NCBI GenBank assembly: GCA_032051265.1 | Contig: DAMBYU010000010.1 | Location: 1 to 64,000, forward strand | From: Dryocola sp032051265 | Lineage (GTDB): Bacteria; Pseudomonadota; Gammaproteobacteria; Enterobacterales; Enterobacteriaceae | Direction of reading: 5' to 3' | Length of the DNA: 64,000 bases | Position numbers and translations under genes: made by a program | The notes under the pieces: generated by a model | Told to the model about the DNA's origin: nothing | The model's input: the letters and a program-made list of their open reading frames with translations, nothing else | Database searches by the model: none | Shown: positions 35,738 to 43,159 of the stretch, one piece after another | How positions within the stretch are numbered: position 1 is the first letter of the stretch | Layout of the letters: every line of letters starts with the position of its first letter

Positions 35738-36025
35738 TTAATAACATACATCGTTATCGTTATGAGGGTCCCAGATACATTCTCTTCCTGCGGCTGTGTT
35801 CCAGCCGCCGCCTGTACATACTCCTGAACCTGTTGGCGTTGAATTAACCGGACCGTAAAAGCCGCCGGGCCAGGAACAATTCTTTCCAGTTAACATTCCT
35901 ACGCCGGCGCCCCATACAGTCTGGGCTCCAGTGCCCCAATCGCCGCTGCCAGCACCGCCATAAATTATTGACAGTTCTACCTTGTTAGTGATTTCTTCTA
36001 AAAGTAATTTGTGACTATGCTTCAT
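35738..36025 (-). CDS. Putative class II microcin precursor with colicin V/microcin L-type C-terminus
   Basis: 95-residue peptide. A short leader of 24 residues ends in a double glycine (IIYGG, 20-24), the usual cleavage site of C39-peptidase ABC exporters. The predicted 71-residue core is rich in Gly, Trp, Ser and Thr and has four cysteines (50, 70, 83, 94). Its last 21 residues, from W75 (WNTAAGRECIWDP then HNDNDVCY), align with the C-terminus of microcins V and L (WNYAAGRLCNWSP, NNLSDVCL), keeping the 10-residue spacing of the disulfide-forming pair. The core N-terminus is unlike MccV as I recall it. The leader is longer than usual. ATG 36025 has a strong AAGGAG seven bases away and overlaps the upstream gene by 11 bases. 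AT-rich operon, last gene after a glycosyltransferase. Antibacterial function is inferred. Confidence 0.8.
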   Translation of the reverse strand: MKHSHKLLLEEITNKVELSIIYGGAGSGDWGTGAQTVWGAGVGMLTGKNCSWPGGFYGPVNSTPTGSGVCTGGGWNTAAGRECIWDPHNDNDVCY

Positions 36026-36392
36026 AATCTAACTCCTTTATTAATTTAATTACTGGACTAATGTTGTTGGTCGAGTATTCCATAGTGCTAAGATGGATTA
36101 CATTTTTCTTATTGAAGCCATGCGTATAAAATTGATATTTCAATCCTGGAGCACATACCAAGATTATGGCTTTTTGTTTAATGAGCTTTTCTATATCCGA
36201 TTCCGTGTCGTCACGTTCGACAAGCCATTCCTGGAAATGACTTTCAACATATTCCTTCAATGCTGAAATATATCCTTCCTCAGAGCCTATACTAAACAAA
36301 CGCCCCCAAATTCCAGCTCCGTTAATACCCTGGAGTGGATATCTTCCTAATAATGGGCTGGGCATATAAATAAAATAAATTTTTTTTCTCAT
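36015..36392 (-). CDS. Unknown 125-residue protein of the microcin operon
   Basis: I do not recognise this family. It starts MRKKIYFIYMPSPLLGRYP, has Gly-rich GINGAGIWGRLFSIGSEEG (about 23-41), a charged helical middle (about 42-73) and a short hydrophobic strand AIILVCAPG (75-83). It has no signal peptide and no membrane helix, so it does not look like the usual small membrane-bound microcin immunity protein. It begins two bases after the glycosyltransferase stop and overlaps the microcin start by 11 bases, so translation is coupled. It could aid modification (a partner or recognition protein for the glycosyltransferase) or act as an unusual immunity protein. AT-rich. Confidence 0.72.
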   Translation of the reverse strand: MRKKIYFIYMPSPLLGRYPLQGINGAGIWGRLFSIGSEEGYISALKEYVESHFQEWLVERDDTESDIEKLIKQKAIILVCAPGLKYQFYTHGFNKKNVIHLSTMEYSTNNISPVIKLIKELDYEA

Positions 36393-36394
36393 AT

Positions 36395-37537
36395 TTATTG
36401 CTCGTCTTCAGTTGAAATTATTTTTTTGAGGTATTCATTAGTGAGTTCAGTTTGAAATCCGCAATCGTGCACACTTAAAAGCAATTTCTTTGCGTGCTTG
36501 CGATAATTTTTTTCGTACAGATAGAAAGAGATAGCTGCATCGATGTGAAGCCCATCAGAATGTAACATATCCTCATGAAATTGATGCTTATTTTTTCGGT
36601 AGCTCACCAAGTTATGTATAATAGTGGTAGACTTAATGTGCCAGTTCAATAGTTCATATATGGCTTTATAATAAACAGAGTTACTATTGTTTGGTATTAT
36701 AATATCCATTAGGTCAGTGATTAAATAAAAATCATCACGATGGCTTTTTTTCCTTAGGCATGCACGAGCCATTAAATCAAGAATAGCGAAGGTATAGGTG
36801 CCTTTTTTTAAATTTTCATATGACAGGGAGGCATTATCATGCAGCTTAATATTTCGCAAAAGAGATGAGTGTATTTCATTGGGAAGGATAAGGTAAAATA
36901 AGTCACGATAATAAAAGTAGTGCCAGCGAAGATTCTCTGGTTCAATTTTAATGTTGAGAGTGTTTAGCTTTTTGTTTCTTTCTGATTTGTTTTTTCTTTT
37001 TATTATTTCATCGACATAACCATCATGATGTAGTGTTATATCCACTGGGATCAGAAGGTAATTACTATCATCTTTTACCCGTAATTCTTCATGAATATAA
37101 CCATGATAGAAAAACATACCATTGTTAGGAAGTATTCTGCCGATTGAAGATGTAGCATTTTTATTGTGATCGATAATCTTAGGGCATAGCACTATGTGAT
37201 GATGAGTGTCATTTTTTTTAGCAACCTTGATTATATTAGGGATATCTTTTTTCGGTATTTCAAGGAATTCATCAGCATCTATGAAAAAAATATAATTAGA
37301 TGTTGATCTTTCAATGGCTGCGTTCCTGGGATCGGAAAACGAATCACTCCACTTTATTAAATGGATTTTTATTTTAACACTGTTAAACCCTTTGATGATC
37401 CCAATGGTATTATCGTCAGACCCTGTATCAACAATGACTATTTCATCAAAAAAATCAATGATACTATTGACACATCTTGATATGCATCGCTCTTCATTTT
37501 TTACAATTATTGCGGCAGTTACCGTGAGATTTTCCAT
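36395..37537 (-). CDS. GT2-family glycosyltransferase of the microcin operon
   Basis: 380-residue cytosolic glycosyltransferase with a GT-A fold. N-terminal GT2 domain: AAIIVKNEERCISRCV (about 8-23), EIVIVDTGSDDNT (32-44), WSDSFSDPRNAAIE (63-76) and the metal-binding DAD at 87-89 in FFIDADEFLEI. This is the layout of the SunS-type transferases that glycosylate peptide side chains in glycocins, though also of other GT2 enzymes. The C-terminal half (about 230-375) is helical and resembles the TPR-like tail of such enzymes. It is the first gene of a three-gene AT-rich operon ending in a microcin-like precursor, and a Fur-box-like site lies 56 bases upstream. Peptide glycosylation is inferred from context. 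Confidence 0.82.
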   Translation of the reverse strand: MENLTVTAAIIVKNEERCISRCVNSIIDFFDEIVIVDTGSDDNTIGIIKGFNSVKIKIHLIKWSDSFSDPRNAAIERSTSNYIFFIDADEFLEIPKKDIPNIIKVAKKNDTHHHIVLCPKIIDHNKNATSSIGRILPNNGMFFYHGYIHEELRVKDDSNYLLIPVDITLHHDGYVDEIIKRKNKSERNKKLNTLNIKIEPENLRWHYFYYRDLFYLILPNEIHSSLLRNIKLHDNASLSYENLKKGTYTFAILDLMARACLRKKSHRDDFYLITDLMDIIIPNNSNSVYYKAIYELLNWHIKSTTIIHNLVSYRKNKHQFHEDMLHSDGLHIDAAISFYLYEKNYRKHAKKLLLSVHDCGFQTELTNEYLKKIISTEDEQ

Positions 37538-37896
37538 ATATCATTCCGCTAAAATCATCTATAAAAAATGTTATCATCATCATTCACCTTAATGATAATG
37601 AATCTCATTCAATTGTGATAAGAGTCACTCTTAAAGCCCCATATGGCATACTTTTCAGATTATTCATCCGGTTATTAGCTACTTGTGTATGACCTATAAG
37701 CTCGTGCCTCTGAGAGGGATACGGTGGCGAGTGGCAACATCGGGCGTAAACACTTTTGTCCAGTGCTGCCCAGCTGAAACCCTTATATCTCATCAGCGCC
37801 TGCAGCATCTTTAGCGAATAAACATATATTGGGTATTTGAACCGCTGCTTTCAGAGCGTGTATCACGTTAGGGCAGGAACGCTTTAGGAAAAATTT
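37538..37896. other. Intergenic region upstream of the microcin operon
   Basis: 359 bases with no convincing gene. The first 80 bases form the promoter region of the glycosyltransferase operon with Fur-like hexamers (ATAAT/ATCAT repeats at 37571-37607). The remaining part, about 37620-37896, has higher GC, stops in all frames and no similarity I recognise; it separates the operon from the deoX remnant. Confidence 0.5.
37593..37607. promoter_or_regulatory. Fur box upstream of the microcin operon
   Basis: TGATAATGAATCTCA matches the 7-1-7 Fur consensus TGATAAT-N-ATTATCA at 12 of 14 positions, and a second run of ATCATCATCATT lies just next to it (37571-37584). Placed 56-70 bases before the glycosyltransferase ATG, it suggests iron repression, as known for the microcin V operon. 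Confidence 0.65.
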
Positions 37897-38107
37897 GTGT
37901 ACCTTGCTGAAAAACAGCTACCCGGCGACAGCCTGCGCGTTACCGGGCGCTACGAATATGTGATGGGATTTGGTCACCATTATCAGGCGCAGCCTGCGGT
38001 AGTAATGCGCCAAGCGAGCACGTTGTTTGAGATTCAGATGGTGGTGACCAATCTTGCTTCGGTGGCAATGCCGTTGCAGTACATGTGCCATATGAACCAT
38101 GCGATAG
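37897..38107 (+). pseudogene. deoX remnant (internal deletion, truncated)
   Basis: 37924-38102 aligns without gaps to deoX 34750-34928 with about 18 differences by hand count. Just before it, 37899-37914 (GTACCTTGCTGAAAAA) equals deoX 34418-34433. So the copy has the beginning of deoX joined to its middle with some 316 bases missing, and it lacks the 3' third. A 10% divergence from the intact copy suggests origin from another strain or species rather than a fresh local duplication. Confidence 0.88.
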
Positions 38108-38157
38108 CTGCAGTCGGTTATGTGTCAGAAGCGGATGTCGTTAATGGTTAGTGAATA

Positions 38158-38190
38158 AAACAGCCCGAAGAAGGAAAGGTTCGGGCTTTA
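38158..38190. terminator. Hairpin between the deoX remnant and the amidotransferase gene
   Basis: AGCCCGAA-(12 bases)-TTCGGGCTTTATTT; probable terminator, on either strand. Confidence 0.6.
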
Positions 38191-38192
38191 TT

Positions 38193-38918
38193 TCATGCTG
38201 TTGCTAATTTGTAGTGCGCATCAAGTTTGTCCAGAAAGGTGAACAAAGCCTTATTCATTTCACTGTAATCATGCGTACGAAGCTCTTCTGCGGTGTTGAC
38301 GAAGCGATATTCTGCGGCCCGGCTCAGGTCTTTTGCTGAATTGGCAATCAGCAGTTCAACTACGTCCAGCGTAAGCTCCATATGGCACTGGAATCCGTAA
38401 ACTAAATTGGAATAAGCCACGATTTGACGCGGACAACCTTCACTGTAGGCGATAATTTCAGCACTAGCCGTCAGGCCTGGCATATCGTTATGCCAGTGAC
38501 CCACTTCGAGCGTTTCGCCAAAATGGGTGAACATCTCATTTTTGCTGCCCGCGTCGGTCAGGAAGATCGGGAACTTACCAATCTCTTTTTCGGGGCTATG
38601 GCCAAACGGGGCACCAAGCGCTTCACCAATCAGCTGGGAGCCTAAGCAAATACCGATGACGGCTTTACCAGACTTCACGGCAGAAGCAATTAAAGCTTGT
38701 TCACCTTTTGAGTCAAAATGGGCGCATTCTTCAACGGTAACTGCCGGATCCTGAGGCCCACCCATTACAATCAATAAATCGATGCCCTGAGCATCATTTG
38801 GAAGTTTTTCACCTGCATATACACGGGAAAAAGTGACTTCATGACCCCGTATCCTTGCCCATGTTTCATAGGCGCCTGGGGCTTCAAAACTTTCATGTAC
38901 GATGAAGTGTACTCGCAT
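38193..38918 (-). CDS. Class I glutamine amidotransferase-like protein
   Basis: About 241-residue stand-alone type 1 GATase domain of the GMP-synthase-like group. Catalytic triad candidates are Cys in AVIGICLGSQLIG, and His-Glu in YGFQCHMELT; the oxyanion strand is LLIVMGGPQDP. No synthetase partner is adjacent, and homologues are usually annotated only by fold. Two ATGs (38924, 38918) are in frame; AGGAG lies 3 and 9 bases from them, favouring 38918. It diverges from the AraC regulator at 39039, suggesting control by that regulator. Confidence 0.85.
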   Translation of the reverse strand: MRVHFIVHESFEAPGAYETWARIRGHEVTFSRVYAGEKLPNDAQGIDLLIVMGGPQDPAVTVEECAHFDSKGEQALIASAVKSGKAVIGICLGSQLIGEALGAPFGHSPEKEIGKFPIFLTDAGSKNEMFTHFGETLEVGHWHNDMPGLTASAEIIAYSEGCPRQIVAYSNLVYGFQCHMELTLDVVELLIANSAKDLSRAAEYRFVNTAEELRTHDYSEMNKALFTFLDKLDAHYKLATA

Positions 38919-39038
38919 TCGCATATGCTCCTGTAATACTTATGATAATCTTAATTTTTGTACGCCTCACCCGGCCAATATGGTTCCGGTCCGGGTGGTT
39001 TCAACTTCATTATCATAATGGCAGGAGCTGAATCTGAA

Positions 39039-39812
39039 ATGCCAGGTAGCATAGATAAAGCGCCAAGACATGATGAAGCTATAGGCTGGTCAAGCACCGC
39101 TATAGGCTATCAACGCGGAGAGGCAGATCCTCCTCATCATCATATTGAAGGGCAACTACTCTTTGCCACCAGGGGAGTTATGCTGGTTGAAACGGAGGGA
39201 AAACGTTGGGTAATACCTCCTCAACGCGCATTATGGCTACCGCCTCTTCAGATCCACAGTTATAACCTGCTGTCACATACAGACCTACGGGCCATCTATT
39301 TCAGCAGCAACCTTATCGCAGAATGCACCAACTTTACGAAGAGTAACCACGTGCATGTAATTACAGCTACAGCGCTGGTGAAAGAGTTGATAGCCGGGTT
39401 ATTCAGTGAGGACTATAGCGGACCGAGTCAACGGAAAATGGCCCTGTTACTTCTGGAGATCCTCAGTGAGGCAGCACCCCTAACCGCGGAGCTACCTATG
39501 CCGCATGATGAGCGCTTATTCTGCGCAACCAAAGCGCTATTGGTCAGCCAACGTTGGGAAGCGTCGCTTAGCGATCTGGCTTATATTGCCACAATGTCTG
39601 AACGCACCTTCTCGCGACTGTTCATGAAGGATACTGGTTTCAGCTTCAGAACCTGGAAGCAAAGAGCCAGGATTTGTGCTTCGTTAGATCTTCTCGCCAA
39701 TGGCATTCCAGTTAAACAGGTCGCTTACCAGCTTGGTTTCTCTTGCCCGGCTGCCTTTACGGCCGCTTTTCGTTCCATTTTGGGTTCAACACCGCGCAAT
39801 TTTTTGTCGTAA
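39039..39812 (+). CDS. AraC-family regulator with N-terminal cupin domain
   Basis: About 257 residues. An N-terminal cupin-like sensor (PPHHHIEGQLLFATRGVMLVET, IPPQRALWLPPLQIHSY) is followed by a C-terminal double HTH (LSDLAYIATMSERTFSRLFMKDTGFSFRTWKQRARI; VKQVAYQLGFSCPAAFTAAFRSILGSTP, written here in parts). Start is uncertain: ATG 39018, ATG 39039 (behind AGGAG) or TTG 38958. Divergent from the amidotransferase gene. Effector unknown. Confidence 0.85.
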   Translation: MPGSIDKAPRHDEAIGWSSTAIGYQRGEADPPHHHIEGQLLFATRGVMLVETEGKRWVIPPQRALWLPPLQIHSYNLLSHTDLRAIYFSSNLIAECTNFTKSNHVHVITATALVKELIAGLFSEDYSGPSQRKMALLLLEILSEAAPLTAELPMPHDERLFCATKALLVSQRWEASLSDLAYIATMSERTFSRLFMKDTGFSFRTWKQRARICASLDLLANGIPVKQVAYQLGFSCPAAFTAAFRSILGSTPRNFLS

Positions 39813-39891
39813 TCCATGGACCAATGTCCTTTCTTCGCTCATAGCTGACTTGTAGACCCTTCAGCCTGGCCGCATGGCTCGTCGATCACTC

Positions 39892-40302
39892 TTACGCCGG
39901 CATGCGTTTGGTCAACCAGGCACCCCAGAACAGGCTGGCAAAAAACCTCACAGGTTCCTCAAAGCCCACACCGGTGAGCAGGGCTAAGACGGCTTCTTCC
40001 GATTGGGGAGGCTCTGCACCTTGCAGAATTTTGTTCATTTTGGCCTGAATCTCTTCGGGTCCCGCTCCGTTCATTCGCCAACGATTTGCCCACCCAGCCA
40101 TAAATAAGGGTTGCGAAGCGTAAGCCCGATAATTTCCCGCCACGACGAAGGGTGAGCCCGGCTTAAGGCGCTTTGCAATCTCGGCCAAAACTTCGTGCTT
40201 TGCCTTATCGTCAGGCAGATGGTGCAACACTCCAGTCATAATGGCTGCATCAAAAGATGGGGCAGCATCCAAATCGGCGACAGCGCCAGCAATGGCCTCC
40301 AC
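39892..40302 (-). pseudogene. Class I methyltransferase, 5'-truncated
   Basis: 136 codons coding for the C-terminal part of a SAM-dependent methyltransferase: FDAAIMTGVLHHLPDD and AKRLKPGSPFVVAG are post-motif II/III segments. The N-terminal SAM-binding motif is missing because the frame abuts a regulator fragment of opposite strand at about 40303. A remnant left by a deletion or recombination. Confidence 0.75.
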
Positions 40303-40560
40303 AATATTCCCGATATGTCCGCCATCGCGGGAATGTCATGCGCTCAATTTATTGAAGTGTTCAAGAAAACCGTCGGACAATCGCCCGGTGCTTATTTAAC
40401 CAGCTGGCGTTTAGCCCTGGGGAGGGCCAAACTGCGATCTGGGCATAGTGTAAAATCTGTCGCCGCCATGGTTGGCTTCGGAAGCGCCGCAGCATTTTCT
40501 CGCGCATTTTTGCGTAAATTCGGCCACTCGCCTCGTGAGAGCAAATCGCACACAGCCTGA
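40303..40560 (+). pseudogene. AraC-family regulator, 5'-truncated
   Basis: Only the DNA-binding end remains: MSAIAGMSCAQFIEVFKK, TVGQSPGAYLTSWRLALGRA, then SVKSVAAMVGFGSAAAFSRAF and FGHSPRE. The open frame continues upstream to 40195 in the antisense of the methyltransferase fragment but is not homologous there. The junction of the two fragments is near 40303-40310. Confidence 0.78.
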
Positions 40561-40852
40561 CTTTAAAAGAACGTTTTGGTCCGCTTCTCGCTCATAGCTA
40601 ACGTGACCTGTTCCCCCTCAATTAACACAACGCTATCTTATTCATGCCTTTATCATCACCCTACGCAGAATGAAGAGAAAAGCCCCTTCTGGAGCTTTGA
40701 TGTAGACATGGGTTCATGGAAAGCGGGGTGATACGCTACCTGTGTATCTCCCGGATATGGTGTTCGGCTTTTGCAAAGCAGAGCCCTGGGTTTAGATCAT
40801 GAACCTGCTTATCAGATTATCTTTCGCTTATTTCCACACTCGCATTGGCCGT
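40561..40852. other. Non-coding remnant region
   Basis: About 290 bases with stops in all frames. The only thing seen is GTCCGCTTCTCGCTCA at 40579-40594, which recurs at 60961-60976. Confidence 0.4.
40579..40600 (+). repeat. Short dispersed repeat GTCCGCTTCTCGCTCA
   Basis: 16 bases identical to 60961-60976; a variant GTCCTTTCTTCGCTCATAGCT at 39826-39846 shares the CGCTCATAGCT end with 40579-40600. Two of the three sit just after an AraC-type gene. Nature unknown. Confidence 0.5.
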
Positions 40853-41090
40853 TCAATCAGCTCGTGAGTTTTCCGGCCTGTAACGCGACATTTTCAAGCT
40901 GCTGCTGGCGAGTACGCCAATCGCTTCGCTAAACAGCATTTCCCCCTTCGCCCACGGGCGGCTCAGCGCATTAGCTAATGCGGCAGAACTTAATCCTGCT
41001 GCACGGGAAAGTGCTGCCAGAGGAGATGCCTTTTTTACGTACTGCTTCCTGGCACCGCCAATGGCGCTTAAATTTCTGTTTAATAATCAT
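40853..41090 (-). pseudogene. Nlp/SfsB (Ner-like) DNA-binding protein, frameshifted
   Basis: Reading the minus strand from ATG 41090 gives MIIKQKFKRHWRCQEAVRKKGISS, then a shift of frame near 41010-41025 gives LAALSRAAGLSSAALANALSRPWAKGE (quoted in part) and SEAIGV. This is the order of the Ner-like protein SfsB/Nlp (WHPADIIAGLRKKG, LANALSRPWPKGE). The C-terminal WPSRY is also degraded. Hence a decayed copy of a small Mu-Ner-type regulator. Confidence 0.6.
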
Positions 41091-41334
41091 GCTATTAAAA
41101 AATTATTAACACCTCTCCAATGTCAATTACTATCCCCATTTACCAGACAAAAAATCTGTAAAAGTAGACAGTCGTCGACTTTTCATCTTAAAGTCCTGCG
41201 GTTGGCACTAGACAAAACCAGTAACCAGTTATCAAATGGTTAAATAACAATTGCTGAATGTTAAAGAGCGGCAGTCACATAGCCGCCATGCATTTCGGTG
41301 CTTGCAGGCACTTCGACACACTTCTGGAGAATTT

Positions 41335-42888
41335 ATGCATTCCTCTGTTAATAACAACGAAAGCCGGAACTTCTTCGGCCATCCTTACCCGCTTGGCTCG
41401 CTGTTCTTCACTGAAATGTGGGAGCGATTCTCGTTTTACGGCATTCGTCCCTTACTGATCCTGTTTATGGCGGCGACCGTTTATGACGGCGGCATGGGGC
41501 TGGCGCGTGAAAACGCCTCCGCCATCGTTGGGATCTTTGCCGGCAGCATGTACCTGGCCGCACTGCCGGGCGGATGGCTGGCGGATAACTGGCTCGGTCA
41601 GCAGCGGGCCGTCTGGTACGGTTCTATTCTCATCGCGCTTGGCCACCTGTCTATTGCGCTCTCCGCGTTTATGGGCGACAACCTGTTCTTTATCGGCCTG
41701 CTGTTTATCGTCCTCGGCTCCGGCCTGTTTAAGACCTGTATTTCGGTCATGGTGGGCACGCTGTATAAAAAAGGCGATGCGCGTCGCGATGGCGGCTTCT
41801 CGCTGTTTTATATGGGCATCAATATGGGCTCGTTTATCGCGCCGCTGATCTCCGGCTGGCTGATAAAAACCCATGGCTGGCACTGGGGCTTTGGTATCGG
41901 TGGTATCGGAATGCTGGTCGCGCTGATTATCTTCCGCCTGTTCGCTGTCCCGTCGATGAAACGCTACGACAGCGAAGTCGGCCTGGATTCAACCTGGAAC
42001 AGCCCGGTGGCGAAGAAAAACGGGGTTGGCGCATGGCTGCTGGTGCTGGCGGCGGGTGTGGCGGTTATCGTTACGCTGGTAGCGCAGGGCGTGATAGTCA
42101 TTAACCCTGTCGCCGTTGCCAGCGTGCTGGTCTACGTGATTGCCGCCTCGGTAGCGCTGTACTTTATTTATCTGTTTGTGTTTGCCGGCCTGAACCGCAA
42201 AGAGCGCGCCAGGCTGCTGGTCTGCTTTATCCTGCTGGTGTCCGCCGCTTTCTTCTGGTCCGCCTTTGAGCAGAAGCCGACCTCGTTCAACCTGTTCGCA
42301 AACGACTACACTAACCGCACGATCGGCGATTTTGAAATTCCTGCCGTGTGGTTCCAGTCAATCAATGCGCTGTTCATTATTCTGCTGGCGCCAATATTCA
42401 GCTGGGCATGGCCGATGCTGGCACGCAAAAACGTCCGTCCGGGCAGTATCACGAAGTTTGTCATCGGCATTTTGTGCGCCGCTGCGGGCTTTGGATTGAT
42501 GATGCTGGCTGCGCAGAACGTTCTGAACAGCGGTGGGGCAGGCGTATCGCCATTCTGGCTGGTGGGCAGTATCCTGATGCTGACGCTCGGCGAACTGTGC
42601 CTGAGCCCGATTGGCCTTGCGACCATGACGCTGCTGGCGCCGGAAAGAATGCGCGGCCAGATGATGGGGCTCTGGTTCTGTGCAAGCGCGCTGGGTAACC
42701 TGGCGGCAGGCCTGATTGGCGGACATGTGAAAGCCGATCAGCTGGATATGCTGCCGGACCTCTTTGCACGCTGCTCCATTGCGCTGCTGATCTGTGCCGC
42801 AGTGCTGGTAATCCTTATCGTTCCGGTGCGTCGTATGCTGGAAAATGCCCAGGTGAAGACGGAACAAAAACCGGTGACTGATGCCTGA
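41335..42888 (+). CDS. POT-family proton-dependent di/tripeptide transporter
   Basis: 517-residue inner-membrane symporter of the PTR2/POT family with about 14 helices. The proton-coupling motif ExxERFxxYG is present (EMWERFSFYGIRP, about 18-30), the PTR2 signature region GGWLADNWLGQQRAV and GDARRDGGFSLFYMGINMGS follow, and FFWSAFEQKPTSFNLFA lies in the second half. ATG 41335 follows TGGAGAATTT; 28 upstream codons lack support. It stands alone between broken genes and a terminator-like hairpin. Substrates are probably small peptides. Confidence 0.9.
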   Translation: MHSSVNNNESRNFFGHPYPLGSLFFTEMWERFSFYGIRPLLILFMAATVYDGGMGLARENASAIVGIFAGSMYLAALPGGWLADNWLGQQRAVWYGSILIALGHLSIALSAFMGDNLFFIGLLFIVLGSGLFKTCISVMVGTLYKKGDARRDGGFSLFYMGINMGSFIAPLISGWLIKTHGWHWGFGIGGIGMLVALIIFRLFAVPSMKRYDSEVGLDSTWNSPVAKKNGVGAWLLVLAAGVAVIVTLVAQGVIVINPVAVASVLVYVIAASVALYFIYLFVFAGLNRKERARLLVCFILLVSAAFFWSAFEQKPTSFNLFANDYTNRTIGDFEIPAVWFQSINALFIILLAPIFSWAWPMLARKNVRPGSITKFVIGILCAAAGFGLMMLAAQNVLNSGGAGVSPFWLVGSILMLTLGELCLSPIGLATMTLLAPERMRGQMMGLWFCASALGNLAAGLIGGHVKADQLDMLPDLFARCSIALLICAAVLVILIVPVRRMLENAQVKTEQKPVTDA

Positions 42889-42930
42889 GTCATCTGCGAC
42901 AAAGAATCGTAAGCCAGCATAACGGAATAG

Positions 42931-42962
42931 CAGTAAGGCCGATCTTCCGATCGGCCTTACTG
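42931..42962. terminator. Perfect hairpin after the peptide transporter
   Basis: CAGTAAGGCCGATC-TTCC-GATCGGCCTTACTG, 14-bp perfect stem. Weak T run, so perhaps a REP-like structure or terminator. Confidence 0.7.
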
Positions 42963-43159
42963 CATTTAGGGTTTTTAAAAAATGATTCTACTCTTCAGAA
43001 AAAAGTACAAGGAGAAAAGACCGATGGGCGCACAAACAGAAGACGGTACAACCTGGCATAAGGGGAAATATCGGGAAAGGAAGGTAACCATTATAAAAAA
43101 TGCTAAGCATAAGAAGGCGATCCATTCATGCTCAGTATCCAGAAGCGTTGTTCTTTCCC

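Noticed and set aside
37605..37808. 67-codon minus-strand frame upstream of the microcin operon
   Set aside because: No ribosome site and no recognisable similarity, and its 3' end runs into the Fur-box region; not supported as a gene.
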